Positions 36,459 to 45,003 of a stretch of 64,000 bases of DNA are shown piece after piece. The notes beneath the pieces were generated by a model. The model was not told the DNA's origin and did not search any database. It saw nothing but the letters and a program-made list of their open reading frames with translations. The first letter of the stretch is position 1, and each line of letters starts with the position of its first letter. Location: assembly GCA_004299235.1 (NCBI GenBank), contig SCQL01000024.1, forward strand, positions 1 to 64,000. The letters are read 5' to 3'. This DNA is from a bacterium (lineage in GTDB: Bacteria > Chloroflexota > Dormibacteria > Dormibacterales > Dormibacteraceae). The position numbers were made by a program, and so were the translations under genes.

Positions 36459-37283
36459 ATGAAGATCCCGCCGTCTCCCGCCGAGAAGGCCGTACGCGCG
36501 GCCCCGACCGCCGAAGCCGAACGCGACCGGGGCTTTCTGATCTTCGCGGGCGTGGTCCTGGTCGCCATCGCCCTCGGCTTCAAGTCGGAGCTGCTCGGAC
36601 AGGGCCAGGTATGGGGGCTGGCGCTGGGGCTGGTCGTGGTGGCCGCGCCGGCGCTGCTGGGTTACCTGCGCGGCACCGAGGAGTTCCCGCGCATCGAGCA
36701 CTACATTCCAGTGGCTCTGGGCGCGACCACGCTGGCCGGCCTGTCGCTCCTGGTGCCGGAGCTCTGGAAGTACCTGGTGTTGACGGCGACGTTCGGCGCC
36801 GGCTTCATCCTGGCCGCGCGGCTGGACTACCTGCGCCTGCGCGACGCCGAGAAGCGGGGCCACCTGGTGCTGCAGGAGACGATGCTGGTGCTCGTCCTGG
36901 CGGGCGCCTACCTGGTCGTCGTGACCATCCCGTTCAACCCGATCCTCCGGCTCCTGTGGATCTTCACCATCACCTTCCTGGCTTCCTATCGCGGCTTCCG
37001 GATCAACGGGTCGCCGATCGCCCCGCGGCGTGCCTTCACCTTCGCGCTGTTCGTCGGTCAGGTCGTCACGTTCCTGGCGTGGGCGATCACGGCTCTGTCC
37101 ATCTACCTGGTGGTCAATGAGGGCACGTTCGCGGTCATGCTGCTGTTCGCCTGGTACATCAACCGGGGCCTGGTCAGGCACACGGTCGAGGACAGCTTCA
37201 CCAGGAACGTGATCCTCGAATACGGCGCGTTCGCCGTCGTCCTGATCTACCTGTTCGTGTCGAGCTACCAGCCGGGGCGATAA
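36459..37283 (+). CDS. Uncharacterised polytopic membrane protein
   Basis: A 274-residue protein with about eight hydrophobic helices (roughly 26-42, 50-66, 80-95, 100-117, 138-158, 160-176, 192-225, 246-266) after a short cytoplasmic N-terminus. The charged loop RLDYLRLRDAEKRGH sits in the middle. I recognise no family or catalytic motif. It ends the plus-strand cluster of sugar-activation genes and might be involved in polysaccharide export or anchoring, but this is location only. TAGACT at 36441-36446, 12 nt before the ATG, could be a -10. It converges on livF. Confidence 0.75.
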   Translation: MKIPPSPAEKAVRAAPTAEAERDRGFLIFAGVVLVAIALGFKSELLGQGQVWGLALGLVVVAAPALLGYLRGTEEFPRIEHYIPVALGATTLAGLSLLVPELWKYLVLTATFGAGFILAARLDYLRLRDAEKRGHLVLQETMLVLVLAGAYLVVVTIPFNPILRLLWIFTITFLASYRGFRINGSPIAPRRAFTFALFVGQVVTFLAWAITALSIYLVVNEGTFAVMLLFAWYINRGLVRHTVEDSFTRNVILEYGAFAVVLIYLFVSSYQPGR

Positions 37284-37300
37284 GCGCCGATCGGCTCGGG

Positions 37301-38011
37301 CTACATGCCCAAGTAGGCCCTCTGCACGTCCTCCGAGGCGAGGAGCTCCCTGCCGGTGCCCGTCTTCACGATCTCTCCCGTCTCCAGGACGTAGCCGCGA
37401 TTCGCGACCTCAAGCGCCTTGTGAGCGTTCTGCTCGACCAGCAGCACGGGCGTGCCCCGGGAGTTGATCTCGCGGACGATGTCGAAGATCGTCTCGACCA
37501 GGATCGGGGCGAGGCCGAGCGACGGCTCGTCGAGCATCAGGAGCTTCGGCCTGGCCATCATCGCCCGGCCCATCGCGACCATCTGCTGCTCACCACCGGA
37601 GAGCGTGCCCGCGATCTGCCGCAGGCGTTCCTTCAGGCGCGGGAAGAGCTCGAAGACGCGCTCCATGTCCGCTTTGATCTGGGCCGTGTTGCGACTTGTG
37701 TAGGCGCCCATCTCGAGGTTGTCGAGCACCGTCATCCGGCTGAATAGGCGCCGGCCCTCCGGCGACTGGCAGATGCCCAGGTTCACGATCCGCTGCGGCT
37801 CGGTCCGCGTGATGTCCTTGCCGTCGAACTTGATCGTGCCGCGTGCCGGGTGCAGGAGGCCCGAGATGGTACGCAAGGTCGTGGTCTTGCCCGCGCCGTT
37901 GGATCCGATCAGGGCGACGACCTCGCCGGCATCGACCTCGAGCGAGGCCCCGCGCACCGCCTGGACGCGCCCGTAGAAGACGTCGATCCCGGAGACCTCG
38001 AGCAGCGCCAT
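37301..38011 (-). CDS. livF: Branched-chain amino-acid ABC transporter ATPase LivF
   Basis: A 236-residue ATPase with Walker A GSNGAGKTT, signature LSGGEQQMVAMGRAMM, Walker B LLMLDEPSLGL and the LivF-type C-terminus ending LASEDVQRAYLGM. It energises uptake of leucine, isoleucine, valine or related amino acids. Last gene of the livH-livM-livG-livF series, 16 nt after livG. Confidence 0.96.
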   Translation of the reverse strand: MALLEVSGIDVFYGRVQAVRGASLEVDAGEVVALIGSNGAGKTTTLRTISGLLHPARGTIKFDGKDITRTEPQRIVNLGICQSPEGRRLFSRMTVLDNLEMGAYTSRNTAQIKADMERVFELFPRLKERLRQIAGTLSGGEQQMVAMGRAMMARPKLLMLDEPSLGLAPILVETIFDIVREINSRGTPVLLVEQNAHKALEVANRGYVLETGEIVKTGTGRELLASEDVQRAYLGM

Positions 38012-38027
38012 CAGGCTTGGCCGGCCG

Positions 38028-38792
38028 TCACGCGGACTTGCCCAGGTAGGCCTCGATCACACGCTGGTTGTTGCGCACCTCGGCAGGCGGGCCCTCGGCA
38101 ATCTTCTCGCCGTGGTCCAGCACGACGATCCTCTGGGACGCCTGCATCACGACCCGCATGTCGTGCTCGATCAGGAAGACCGTGATCCCGCGCTGGAGGA
38201 TCGTGCCCACCAGCTCCATGAGCTCCACCTTTTCCTGCGGTGTGAATCCCGCGGCCGGCTCGTCGAGCAGCAGCAGCTTGGGATTGGTGGCCAGCGCTCG
38301 GGCGATCTCCAGGCGCCGCTGCTGCCCGTACGCCAGGTTGCGGGCGTAGTTCTCGGCCTGGCGGTCGAGGCCGACGAGCTCCAACAGCTCCATCGAATGT
38401 TCGGTGATGTCCCTCTCCTCACGCCGCTCCTTGCGCGTCTTCAACAGGGAGTCCCAGAGCTTGGACTGCATCCGGCAGTGGTGGCCGAGGCGGACGTTGT
38501 CGAGCGCCGACATGTACTCGAAGAGCCTGATGTTCTGAAAGGTGCGCGCGATCCCGGCCTTCGCCGTGCGGTGCGGGGGCGAGCCGGTCAGGTCGCGGTC
38601 GCCGAAGGTGACGTGGCCCAGCGTCGGCTTGTGGATGCCGGTGATGCAGTTGAAGAGTGTCGTCTTGCCGGCGCCGTTGGGTCCGATGAGCGCGAACACC
38701 TCGCCCGCCGCCACCTCGAAGCTGACGTTGTCGACGGCGACCAGGCCGCCGAAACGCTTGGTCAGCCCGCTGACTCTCAGGATGGCCGGCAT
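38028..38792 (-). CDS. livG: Branched-chain amino-acid ABC transporter ATPase LivG
   Basis: A 254-residue ATPase: Walker A GPNGAGKTTLFNCITG, the LivG-specific GIARTFQNIRLFEYMSALDNV, signature LAYGQQRRLEIARALA, Walker B LLLLDEPAAGF, and the C-terminal VRNNQRVIEAYLGKS. The signature has YGQQ, normal for LivG. It pairs with LivF on the two permeases. Its start is 1 nt after the livM stop region. Confidence 0.96.
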   Translation of the reverse strand: MPAILRVSGLTKRFGGLVAVDNVSFEVAAGEVFALIGPNGAGKTTLFNCITGIHKPTLGHVTFGDRDLTGSPPHRTAKAGIARTFQNIRLFEYMSALDNVRLGHHCRMQSKLWDSLLKTRKERREERDITEHSMELLELVGLDRQAENYARNLAYGQQRRLEIARALATNPKLLLLDEPAAGFTPQEKVELMELVGTILQRGITVFLIEHDMRVVMQASQRIVVLDHGEKIAEGPPAEVRNNQRVIEAYLGKSA

Positions 38793-38793
38793 G

Positions 38794-40002
38794 TCAGGCC
38801 TGGAACTGCCGCGGGGCGGCGACTGGTTCGTGCCCGGCGTGCTTCAGCTCCTGCTTGCGGACCTGGCTGGGGACGAGACCCTGTGGGCGCAGCAGCATGA
38901 TGCCGACCAGGATCATCCCGAAGATGACGTACTTCGACCGCGACACCTCCTCGGCGATGCCGGGCCACCCATTCGGGTTGGCGTGGTTCAGCCAGTCGAG
39001 TCCCGTCGACGTGGCCAGCGCCTCCACCTGCTGCGGTGCGTTCGGCAGCAACCAGAAGAGGATGAAGTAGAGGACGATGGCGCCGAGCATGGCGCCCGGG
39101 ATGTTGCCCATGCCGCCGAGCACGACCATGGCCAGCACCGTCACCGAGACGATGAAGCCGAAGTTCTCGGAGCTGACGTACGAGAGCTTGGCGCCGTAGA
39201 AAGCGCCGGCGAAACCGCTGGTGGCGGCGCCGATCGAGAACGCCAGGAGCTTGATCGTCACGGTGTTGACTCCGCTGGCGGCGGCCGCGGTCTCGTCTTC
39301 GCGAACCGCCATCCACGCACGGCCGAGGCGGGAGTTGTAGAGGTTGTGCACCAGGAAGACGACGAATGCGATCAGGACGACCATGAGCACGTAGTAGGCG
39401 GTCAGGTTGGCCGAGGTGAACCTGAAGTCGGGAACCCAGACGAAGTCCTGGCCGACCCACGGGCCCTGGAACCATCCCGGCAGCGTGGGCACGTCGAGCG
39501 CGCTGATCCCGGGCACGCCGCCGGTCCAGACGCCGGCGTTGCGGAAGACCCGCGGCACGATCTCGCCAAAGCCGAGGGTCACGATGGCGAGGTAGTCGCC
39601 GCGAAGGCGCAGCGTCGGCGCTCCGAGCAGCGCGCCGGCGGTGGCGGCGACGACCATCGCGATGAAAAGGGCGATCCAGAACGGGACGTGGAGTGAATGG
39701 CCGAGTGGGGTGGCGGCCATGTGGTTCGAAGCCACGATGGCGTACGTGTACGAGCCAATGGCGAAGAAGGCGGCGTAGCCGAGGTCGAGGAGGCCGGCAA
39801 AACCCACCACGACGTTGAGCCCGATCGCCATCAGCATGTAGATGCCCCCGTCCGCGGCCAGGCCGACGAGGTAATCGCCGTTGTTGCCGGTCGCGAACTG
39901 GACGAGCGCGGGGAAGGACAGGGCCCCGAGGAGCATGAGGGTGTATGCGATGGCGTTCGGGTTGCGCAGGTTGGCCCGCATGAAGTCGCGCAGGCGGGTC
40001 AT
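38794..40002 (-). CDS. livM: Branched-chain amino-acid ABC transporter permease LivM
   Basis: A 402-residue permease with about nine or ten TM helices. Family motifs are GLLDLGYAAFFAIGSY and LRLRGDYLAIVTLGFGEIVPR, the EAA-like loop contacting the ATPases. GRAWMAVREDETAAAASGVN and VLGGMGNIPGAMLGAI are also typical. The C-terminus carries a short charged tail. It overlaps the livH stop by 4 nt. Confidence 0.95.
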   Translation of the reverse strand: MTRLRDFMRANLRNPNAIAYTLMLLGALSFPALVQFATGNNGDYLVGLAADGGIYMLMAIGLNVVVGFAGLLDLGYAAFFAIGSYTYAIVASNHMAATPLGHSLHVPFWIALFIAMVVAATAGALLGAPTLRLRGDYLAIVTLGFGEIVPRVFRNAGVWTGGVPGISALDVPTLPGWFQGPWVGQDFVWVPDFRFTSANLTAYYVLMVVLIAFVVFLVHNLYNSRLGRAWMAVREDETAAAASGVNTVTIKLLAFSIGAATSGFAGAFYGAKLSYVSSENFGFIVSVTVLAMVVLGGMGNIPGAMLGAIVLYFILFWLLPNAPQQVEALATSTGLDWLNHANPNGWPGIAEEVSRSKYVIFGMILVGIMLLRPQGLVPSQVRKQELKHAGHEPVAAPRQFQA

Positions 40003-41060
40003 TTCTCAGGCACTCGCATGCCGAGCAGTCCGGTCGGCCTGAACACGAGGACGAAGATCAGGATGCCGAAGATCATGATCTGGGTCCAGGCGACCGAGAA
40101 GTAGCCGTCGGAGATGGAGTAGATGATGCCGATGAGCAGGCCGCCCAGCGCCGCGCCCGGGATGTTGCCGATGCCGCCGAAGACGGCGGCGGTGAAGGCG
40201 ATGAGGCCGTAACCGAAGCCGTCGAAAGCCGCGACCGAGTTGTAGTACAGGCCGTAGATGATGCCGCCGGCGCCGGCCAGCGCGGCGCCGATGAAGAACG
40301 TCGCCGAGATCGTGCGGTTGATGTCGATGCCCATCAGCTGGGCGGCGTCACGGTCCTGAGCGGTCGCGCGCATCGCCTTGCCCAGCTTTGATCGGTTGAT
40401 GAAAACCGTCAGGGCGACGACCAGGACGACGCCGATGACGATGACCATGACCGCCTTGGCCGCGATGGTGACTCCTCCCCCGATCGGGATCTGGTACTCA
40501 GGCAGGAAGTCGGGGTAGTGAAGGTTGAACGGTCCGCGCCACACGAACATCACGCCCTCGAGGAAGGCCGACATGCCGATGGCCGTGATCAGCGGCGCCA
40601 GGCGTGGGGCGTGCCGCAGCGGCCGGTACGCGACGCGCTCGATGGCGACGTTGACGACGGCGCAGAAGAGCATCGTGATCACGAACAGGCCCAGCAGGGG
40701 CAGGATCAGCGCGAAACCCGAGATCTTGCCCTCGGTCAGGCCGAAAGCCGGCATCAGCGCCAGTGAGAAGAAGGCCCCGAGCGTGAACACGTCGCCGTGG
40801 GCGAAGTTGATCAGCTCGATGATCCCGTAGACCATCGTGTAGCCGAGGGCGACCAGCGCGAAGATCGATCCTTCGGCGATCCCGAAGCCGATCGTCTGGA
40901 AAAAGTAGGTCGCCCCACCCTCGTAGATGCGCTGCAGCGCGGCCACGACGGCGACGGCGACCACCGCCAATCCGATGAGGTTGATGGCGGAGTTCGATGG
41001 CGATGCGATCACCGACACCCGAAGTCGCTGGACCATGGTGGCCACGGCGTAATTGTTCAC
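39999..41060 (-). CDS. livH: Branched-chain amino-acid ABC transporter permease LivH
   Basis: A 353-residue permease with about eight or nine TM helices. LVALGYTMVYGIIELINFAHGDVF is the diagnostic LivH segment (visible core GIIELINFAHGD), followed later by KAMRATAQDRDAAQLMGI and FGGIGNIPGAALGGL. An N-terminal extension of about 55 residues with an extra helix precedes the core, longer than in classical LivH (about 300). It is separated from the binding-protein gene by a terminator-like hairpin. Confidence 0.94.
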   Translation of the reverse strand: MNNYAVATMVQRLRVSVIASPSNSAINLIGLAVVAVAVVAALQRIYEGGATYFFQTIGFGIAEGSIFALVALGYTMVYGIIELINFAHGDVFTLGAFFSLALMPAFGLTEGKISGFALILPLLGLFVITMLFCAVVNVAIERVAYRPLRHAPRLAPLITAIGMSAFLEGVMFVWRGPFNLHYPDFLPEYQIPIGGGVTIAAKAVMVIVIGVVLVVALTVFINRSKLGKAMRATAQDRDAAQLMGIDINRTISATFFIGAALAGAGGIIYGLYYNSVAAFDGFGYGLIAFTAAVFGGIGNIPGAALGGLLIGIIYSISDGYFSVAWTQIMIFGILIFVLVFRPTGLLGMRVPEK

Positions 41061-41084
41061 AAATCAGGCTCGTTGGCAAAAAAA

Positions 41085-41113
41085 GCAGGGAGGGGCCGCG
41101 GGCCCCTCCCTGC
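41085..41113 (-). terminator. Intrinsic terminator between the binding-protein gene and livH
   Basis: A perfect 13-bp stem (GCAGGGAGGGGCC with GGCCCCTCCCTGC) and GCG loop, followed on the minus strand by TTTTTTT (41078-41084). It lies 14 nt after the binding-protein stop and 25 nt before the livH start, so it would truncate most transcripts after the binding protein and let a fraction read into the permease genes. Confidence 0.88.
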
Positions 41114-41126
41114 GAAAAACTCGACC

Positions 41127-42377
41127 TTACGAGCTGCTGACGGCGATGTTCTTGACGGTGGTCCAGGCGCTGCCCTTGTACTCCTGGATCTGCAGCGCCG
41201 GCGAGGTGGGGTCACCCACCGTGTTGAGGGTGTAGGTCCCGGTGAGACCCTGGAAGTTGGTCGTCTTGGCCATCTGGTCGATGACCTGCTGCCGGGTCGG
41301 CATGTTGCCGCCGTTGGCCTCGATCGCGCGCTTGATGGCGTCGATCAGGATGGCGGCGCAGTCGTAGCCGGCGAACGTGTAGGCGGCCGTGTCGGCGGAC
41401 GCGGGGTGCGCTGCCTTGTAGGCCGCGATGGTGGACGCCGCGCTGGTGTTCGAGTTGGCGTCCGCGACGCCCTGGCTCGCGTACATGTGGTCGTTGGCCA
41501 TGGCGCCTGAGTCCGTGATGCACTGGCCGTCGCCGATGCCGTCAGGACCGAGGTAGTAGGAGTCGGCGGGGAAGATGCCCTGGCTCTCCTGGCGCGGGAT
41601 GCAGCCGTAGGACGCCGATGTGGCGCCGGCGTAGATGCCCTGGGCACCGGCGGCGTGGGCCCGGTTCAGCCAGGTGTGGAAGTCAGGCTTGCTCGAGGTG
41701 TCAAAGCCCTGTCGCGCGACCACGGTGCCGCCCTTCTTCTGGAATTCCTTGGCGAAGTTGTTGGCGACGCCCAGACCGAACGGCTCCTGGTCGTCCCAGA
41801 CCGCGACCGTCTTCAGGCCGAGGGTGTCGTAGGCGAAGTCGGCCATCGCCGGACCCTGGAACGTGTCGTTCGCGGCGATGCGGAAGTAGTTGTTCTTGCC
41901 GGTCGGGCGCAGGCTCGACGCGGTGTAACCGGCGTACTTCTGGCAGTAGTCGAATGCGAGGGTCAAGCACTCGTTGGTGTTGGACGGGCTGATCATGGCC
42001 AGGGGCGCCTGGTTGGCGACCGGGATCTCAGCCGCGGCCACGCCGGAGTTGAACGGGCCCACCATGCCCAGGAGCTTGGTGTCCGAGATCATCTGCTGGA
42101 CGTTCTGCGCTCCCTTGGTGGGGTCGTGTTTGCCGTTGACCGCGTCGTCAAACGGCACGAACTTCAGGGTGAAGCCATCGACGCTTCCCACCTGCGAGAC
42201 GGCGAATGCCGCCCCGTACTGAGTGGGCAGGCCGCTGGACGCGTCGGCGCCTGAGGTGGGCAGGTCGCTGCCGATCTCGATCGTGCCCTTGGAGCCGCCG
42301 CCGCCGCTGGTACCGCCACACGCGAATGCGACCACGGTCGCCAAAGTGAGGACTACGAGTCCCCTAGCTCGAACCAT
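41127..42377 (-). CDS. Branched-chain amino-acid ABC transporter substrate-binding lipoprotein
   Basis: A 416-residue Leu/Ile/Val-binding-type periplasmic-fold protein. The signal peptide ends VVAFAC-GGTSGGGG, a lipobox-like site placing Cys20 at the lipidated N-terminus. Then IEIGSDLPTSG, MVGPFNSGVAAAEIPVANQA and GLKTVAVWDDQEPFGLG, typical of type I binding proteins. GGGGG on the minus strand 6 nt before the ATG is the ribosome-binding site. It is upstream of livHMGF and a terminator follows, as expected for a component needed in excess. Confidence 0.93.
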   Translation of the reverse strand: MVRARGLVVLTLATVVAFACGGTSGGGGSKGTIEIGSDLPTSGADASSGLPTQYGAAFAVSQVGSVDGFTLKFVPFDDAVNGKHDPTKGAQNVQQMISDTKLLGMVGPFNSGVAAAEIPVANQAPLAMISPSNTNECLTLAFDYCQKYAGYTASSLRPTGKNNYFRIAANDTFQGPAMADFAYDTLGLKTVAVWDDQEPFGLGVANNFAKEFQKKGGTVVARQGFDTSSKPDFHTWLNRAHAAGAQGIYAGATSASYGCIPRQESQGIFPADSYYLGPDGIGDGQCITDSGAMANDHMYASQGVADANSNTSAASTIAAYKAAHPASADTAAYTFAGYDCAAILIDAIKRAIEANGGNMPTRQQVIDQMAKTTNFQGLTGTYTLNTVGDPTSPALQIQEYKGSAWTTVKNIAVSSS

Positions 42378-42533
42378 ATGGTTCCCCCTTGTGCTTGTTG
42401 GGAGGCACGAAAAGCGCCGCTCCGGCGGCTGCCTCCCCTCACTCGCCGCCCTCTTCCCAACTTGCGTCGGGGCGAGAGTGCGCCGGCGGCGAATGCGGCC
42501 ACATGGGGTGGCCGAACCACTACTCCGCCAGAA

Positions 42534-42565
42534 CTATTGACTCGAGGGCGCCCTCAAGTCAATAG
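42534..42565. promoter_or_regulatory. 32-bp near-perfect palindrome upstream of the binding-protein operon
   Basis: Arms CTATTGACTCGAGGGC and GCCCTCAAGTCAATAG are inverted copies with one mismatch, centred at 42549/42550. Each arm contains TTGACT on one strand, so the minus-strand TTGACT could be a -35 and the palindrome an operator overlapping it. It lies in a 239-bp gap (42378-42616) with no other gene. It could alternatively be a hairpin ending the upstream gene, but no U-tract follows. Confidence 0.55.
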
Positions 42566-42616
42566 GCCGGGTTGGGTGGGAGATCGACGCCATCTGCGCC
42601 TGAGTACGGTCCAGTA

Positions 42617-43936
42617 TCAATATGGGAGTGCAGTGCTGTAATCGATGGTGCCCACCCACTTCCAGCGCGCCCGCGGGTCGGTGCCCGCCGGTTCGTAGAT
42701 CGAGACCACCCGGAGCGTGGTGTCGCCGGCCGGATCGAAGCCGAAAGTCCCGGTGACGCCCTGAAAATCCGTGGTCGCCGCCAGCGCGGTGACGACGCCG
42801 TCGCGCCCCGGCAGCCGCCCGGCGCCGGCCCTGATGGCGCGGTCGAGAGCGTCGTAGACGACCCCGGCGGCGTCGTAGGCCGACAGGGTGTAGGCGCCGT
42901 AATCCCGCGGCCGGCCGTATTCCGACCTGAAAGCGGCGATGACCGGCTGGGCCGCCAGGACACCGGGTGCGTCAACCGAGGGGACGGTCGCATAGATGCC
43001 GGCGGCGTTGTCCCCGGCATCGCCAACGCATGCGGGGTCCTCGGCGATCCCATTGCCGCCGAGGAACGGAGTCGCCTCCCCGGGGTCGAAGACGCCCGCC
43101 ATCTGCTCGCGGACCTTGCAGCCCTGGTGCGATGTGGAGCCGCCGAAGTAAACGCCCTGCGCTCCATCCTTCTTGGCCTGTTGCAGGAAGGTCCTGAGGT
43201 CGACGCTCGGGGAAGGATCGAAATCGAGGCGATCGACGACGGTGCCGCCGAGCCTGGCAAAGCTCGCGGTGAAGCTGTCGGCCAGGGCCTGACCGTAAGC
43301 CTCGTGGTCGGAGAGGACCGCCACGCGCAGCAGGTGGAGCTGCTTGTAGCCATAGTCGGCGGCGGCCGGGCCCTGCAGATCGTCCGTGGTCGAAAGCCGG
43401 AAGTAATTGTTGACGCCGGTCGGTCTGAGATCCGCCGGCGAGGGCAGACCGGCGGCTTGGCATCCGATCGCCGTCCGCCTCGGGTTCAGCGCGGCGGGCA
43501 GGAGCGGCTCCTTGGTGAGACAGCGGTTGCTGGTGGCCGGGCTGACCATCGCCAGGTGGGCGGCGTTGGCGACTGGGATCTCCGCGCGTGCGACGCTCGA
43601 GTCGAGCGGCCCGATCACGGCCAGCACCGTCGGGTCGTCGATGAAGGTCTGCACGTTCTGCACGCCATGTGCCGGGTCCCGGATGCCGGCGACCGCGTCG
43701 TCGCGAGCGTCGACGACGACGCTGAAACCGTCCAGGGTGGGGTGGCGGTGGACGAAAAACTCGACCCCGTTCAGGGTCGGGATCCCGGCCTGGCCCTCAT
43801 GGCCGGACAGCGGCAGGTCGACGCCGATCCTGATGCTGCCGGCGGTGGTGACACCCGGCGTGCCGCCCGAGCAGGCGACGGTGGAGAAAAGGCACGCGGA
43901 GGCGGCCGCGGCGACGGCCCGGACCAGAGATCGCAC
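42617..43936 (-). CDS. Second branched-chain amino-acid-type substrate-binding lipoprotein
   Basis: A 439-residue paralogue of the downstream binding protein, from GTG 43936 (VRSLVRAVAAAASACLFS-TVAC). This start gives a clean basic n-region, hydrophobic core and lipobox at TVAC; the frame extends 10 codons upstream to GTG 43966 with an acidic stretch unfit for a signal peptide. Shared features are IRIGVDLPLSG, VIGPLDSSVARAEIPVANAA, RPTGVNNYFRLSTTDD and DFQGVTGTFGFDPAGD. It carries an insertion of about 15 residues with cysteines (RCLTKEPLLP...IGCQAAGLP). It likely delivers a related ligand to the same LivHMGF. Confidence 0.9.
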   Translation of the reverse strand: MRSLVRAVAAAASACLFSTVACSGGTPGVTTAGSIRIGVDLPLSGHEGQAGIPTLNGVEFFVHRHPTLDGFSVVVDARDDAVAGIRDPAHGVQNVQTFIDDPTVLAVIGPLDSSVARAEIPVANAAHLAMVSPATSNRCLTKEPLLPAALNPRRTAIGCQAAGLPSPADLRPTGVNNYFRLSTTDDLQGPAAADYGYKQLHLLRVAVLSDHEAYGQALADSFTASFARLGGTVVDRLDFDPSPSVDLRTFLQQAKKDGAQGVYFGGSTSHQGCKVREQMAGVFDPGEATPFLGGNGIAEDPACVGDAGDNAAGIYATVPSVDAPGVLAAQPVIAAFRSEYGRPRDYGAYTLSAYDAAGVVYDALDRAIRAGAGRLPGRDGVVTALAATTDFQGVTGTFGFDPAGDTTLRVVSIYEPAGTDPRARWKWVGTIDYSTALPY

Positions 43937-44000
43937 CTGGAGATTGTCGTCGGCCCACGACCCCACACGCGCGGTTCATCGCCGCCGTCCCGGCAGTACT

Positions 44001-44006
44001 TATACT
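44001..44006 (+). promoter_or_regulatory. Candidate -10 (TATACT) of the TPR-protein gene
   Basis: TTATACT is a near-consensus -10 about 39 nt before the TTG start; a leader of about 30 nt would include the AGGAG at 44031-44035. The -35 is weak. Confidence 0.5.
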
Positions 44007-44044
44007 CGTCATCCCTTTCACCCAGGTAACAGGAGCACGCCCGA

Positions 44045-44914
44045 TTGAAGACCGAAGCCGGTGAGCATCTCAAGCCCCGCTCGCAGTACGCGGATGACGC
44101 CGTCCAGCTGGCGATCGCCGGCAAGTGGGACGACGCGGTCAAGCTGAACCGGTTCATCATCGACAGCTTTGGCTCCGACGAGGAGACCCAGAACCGGCTG
44201 GGCAAGGCCCTGGCCGAGCTCGGCAAGCTCAAGGAGGCGAAGTCCGCCTACGAGGTCGCGCTCAAGCTCAACCCGATGAACTCCATCGCCAAGAAGAATG
44301 CGGCTCGCCTCAACGCGCTCCTCCACCAGAAAGAGGGTTTGAAGGTCGGCGGGACCAGGGTCGACCTCAACCTGTTCGTCGAGGAGATGGGCAAGACGGT
44401 CATCACCACGCTCGAGAGCTCGGACGCGGACATCTGCTCCAGGGTTGCGGCCGGCGATGTCGCGGAGCTGCGAATCGACGACGACGGCATCGTGGCCGAA
44501 ACTTCGAAGGGCGTCCGGCTCGGCCTGCTCGAGGCGAAGCTGGCCCGCCGCCTGATCAAGTTCATCCACGGCGGCAACCGGTACCAGGCGGGGGTGACGG
44601 CCTGCGATGGCAGCACCGTCAAGCTGATCGTCCGCGAGACCTACCAGGACCCGAGGTTTGTGGGCAAGCCGAGCTTCCCCATGCGCCGCAAGCGCGAGGT
44701 GGAGTTCCGGCCCTACACCAAGGAGAGCCTGCTCGCGCGGGAGGTCGAGGTCTTCGCCGAGGACGAAGAAGAGGAGACGCTCGTCCAGGGCGCCCCGGCC
44801 GGCGACGACATCGAGGAGGGCATGCACGCGGTCGAGGACGAGGCCGAGCCGCTCGAGTTCGGCGAGGGTGCGGACGGCCAGGGCGGCGATGACGATGACG
44901 ACGATGACAGCTAG
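44045..44914 (+). CDS. TPR-repeat protein with acidic C-terminal tail
   Basis: A 289-residue cytoplasmic protein. Residues about 12-95 form two TPR-like helical repeats (AVQLAIAGKWDDAVKLNRFI; LGKALAELGKLKEAKSAYEVAL with KLNP). A globular middle domain (about 100-230) contains LRIDDDGIVAETSKGVRLGL and YQAGVTACDGSTVKLIVRETY. The tail is strongly acidic (EDEEEE, ending in a run of Asp). The middle region may bind nucleic acid or protein but no family is clear to me. TTG 44045 is 9 nt after AGGAG. A conserved TPR-plus-acidic-tail pattern suggests a scaffold role. Confidence 0.78.
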   Translation: MKTEAGEHLKPRSQYADDAVQLAIAGKWDDAVKLNRFIIDSFGSDEETQNRLGKALAELGKLKEAKSAYEVALKLNPMNSIAKKNAARLNALLHQKEGLKVGGTRVDLNLFVEEMGKTVITTLESSDADICSRVAAGDVAELRIDDDGIVAETSKGVRLGLLEAKLARRLIKFIHGGNRYQAGVTACDGSTVKLIVRETYQDPRFVGKPSFPMRRKREVEFRPYTKESLLAREVEVFAEDEEEETLVQGAPAGDDIEEGMHAVEDEAEPLEFGEGADGQGGDDDDDDDS

Positions 44915-44935
44915 CCAAGAGAACCCTTCACCAGG

Positions 44936-44957
44936 CCTCTTGCCCGCGGGCAAGAGG
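44936..44957. repeat. Perfect 22-bp palindrome (REP-like hairpin)
   Basis: Arms CCTCTTGCCCG and CGGGCAAGAGG are exact inverted copies, preceded by CCCTTCACCAGG. It sits in the 89-bp gap between the TPR gene and hisZ, 22 nt after the TPR-gene stop. It could terminate or stabilise the upstream transcript; no T-run follows. Confidence 0.55.
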
Positions 44958-45003
44958 GCGTTCATGGCGCAGGCCCGGAGGTCTCTTCACCGACCCTAGT
45001 CAG

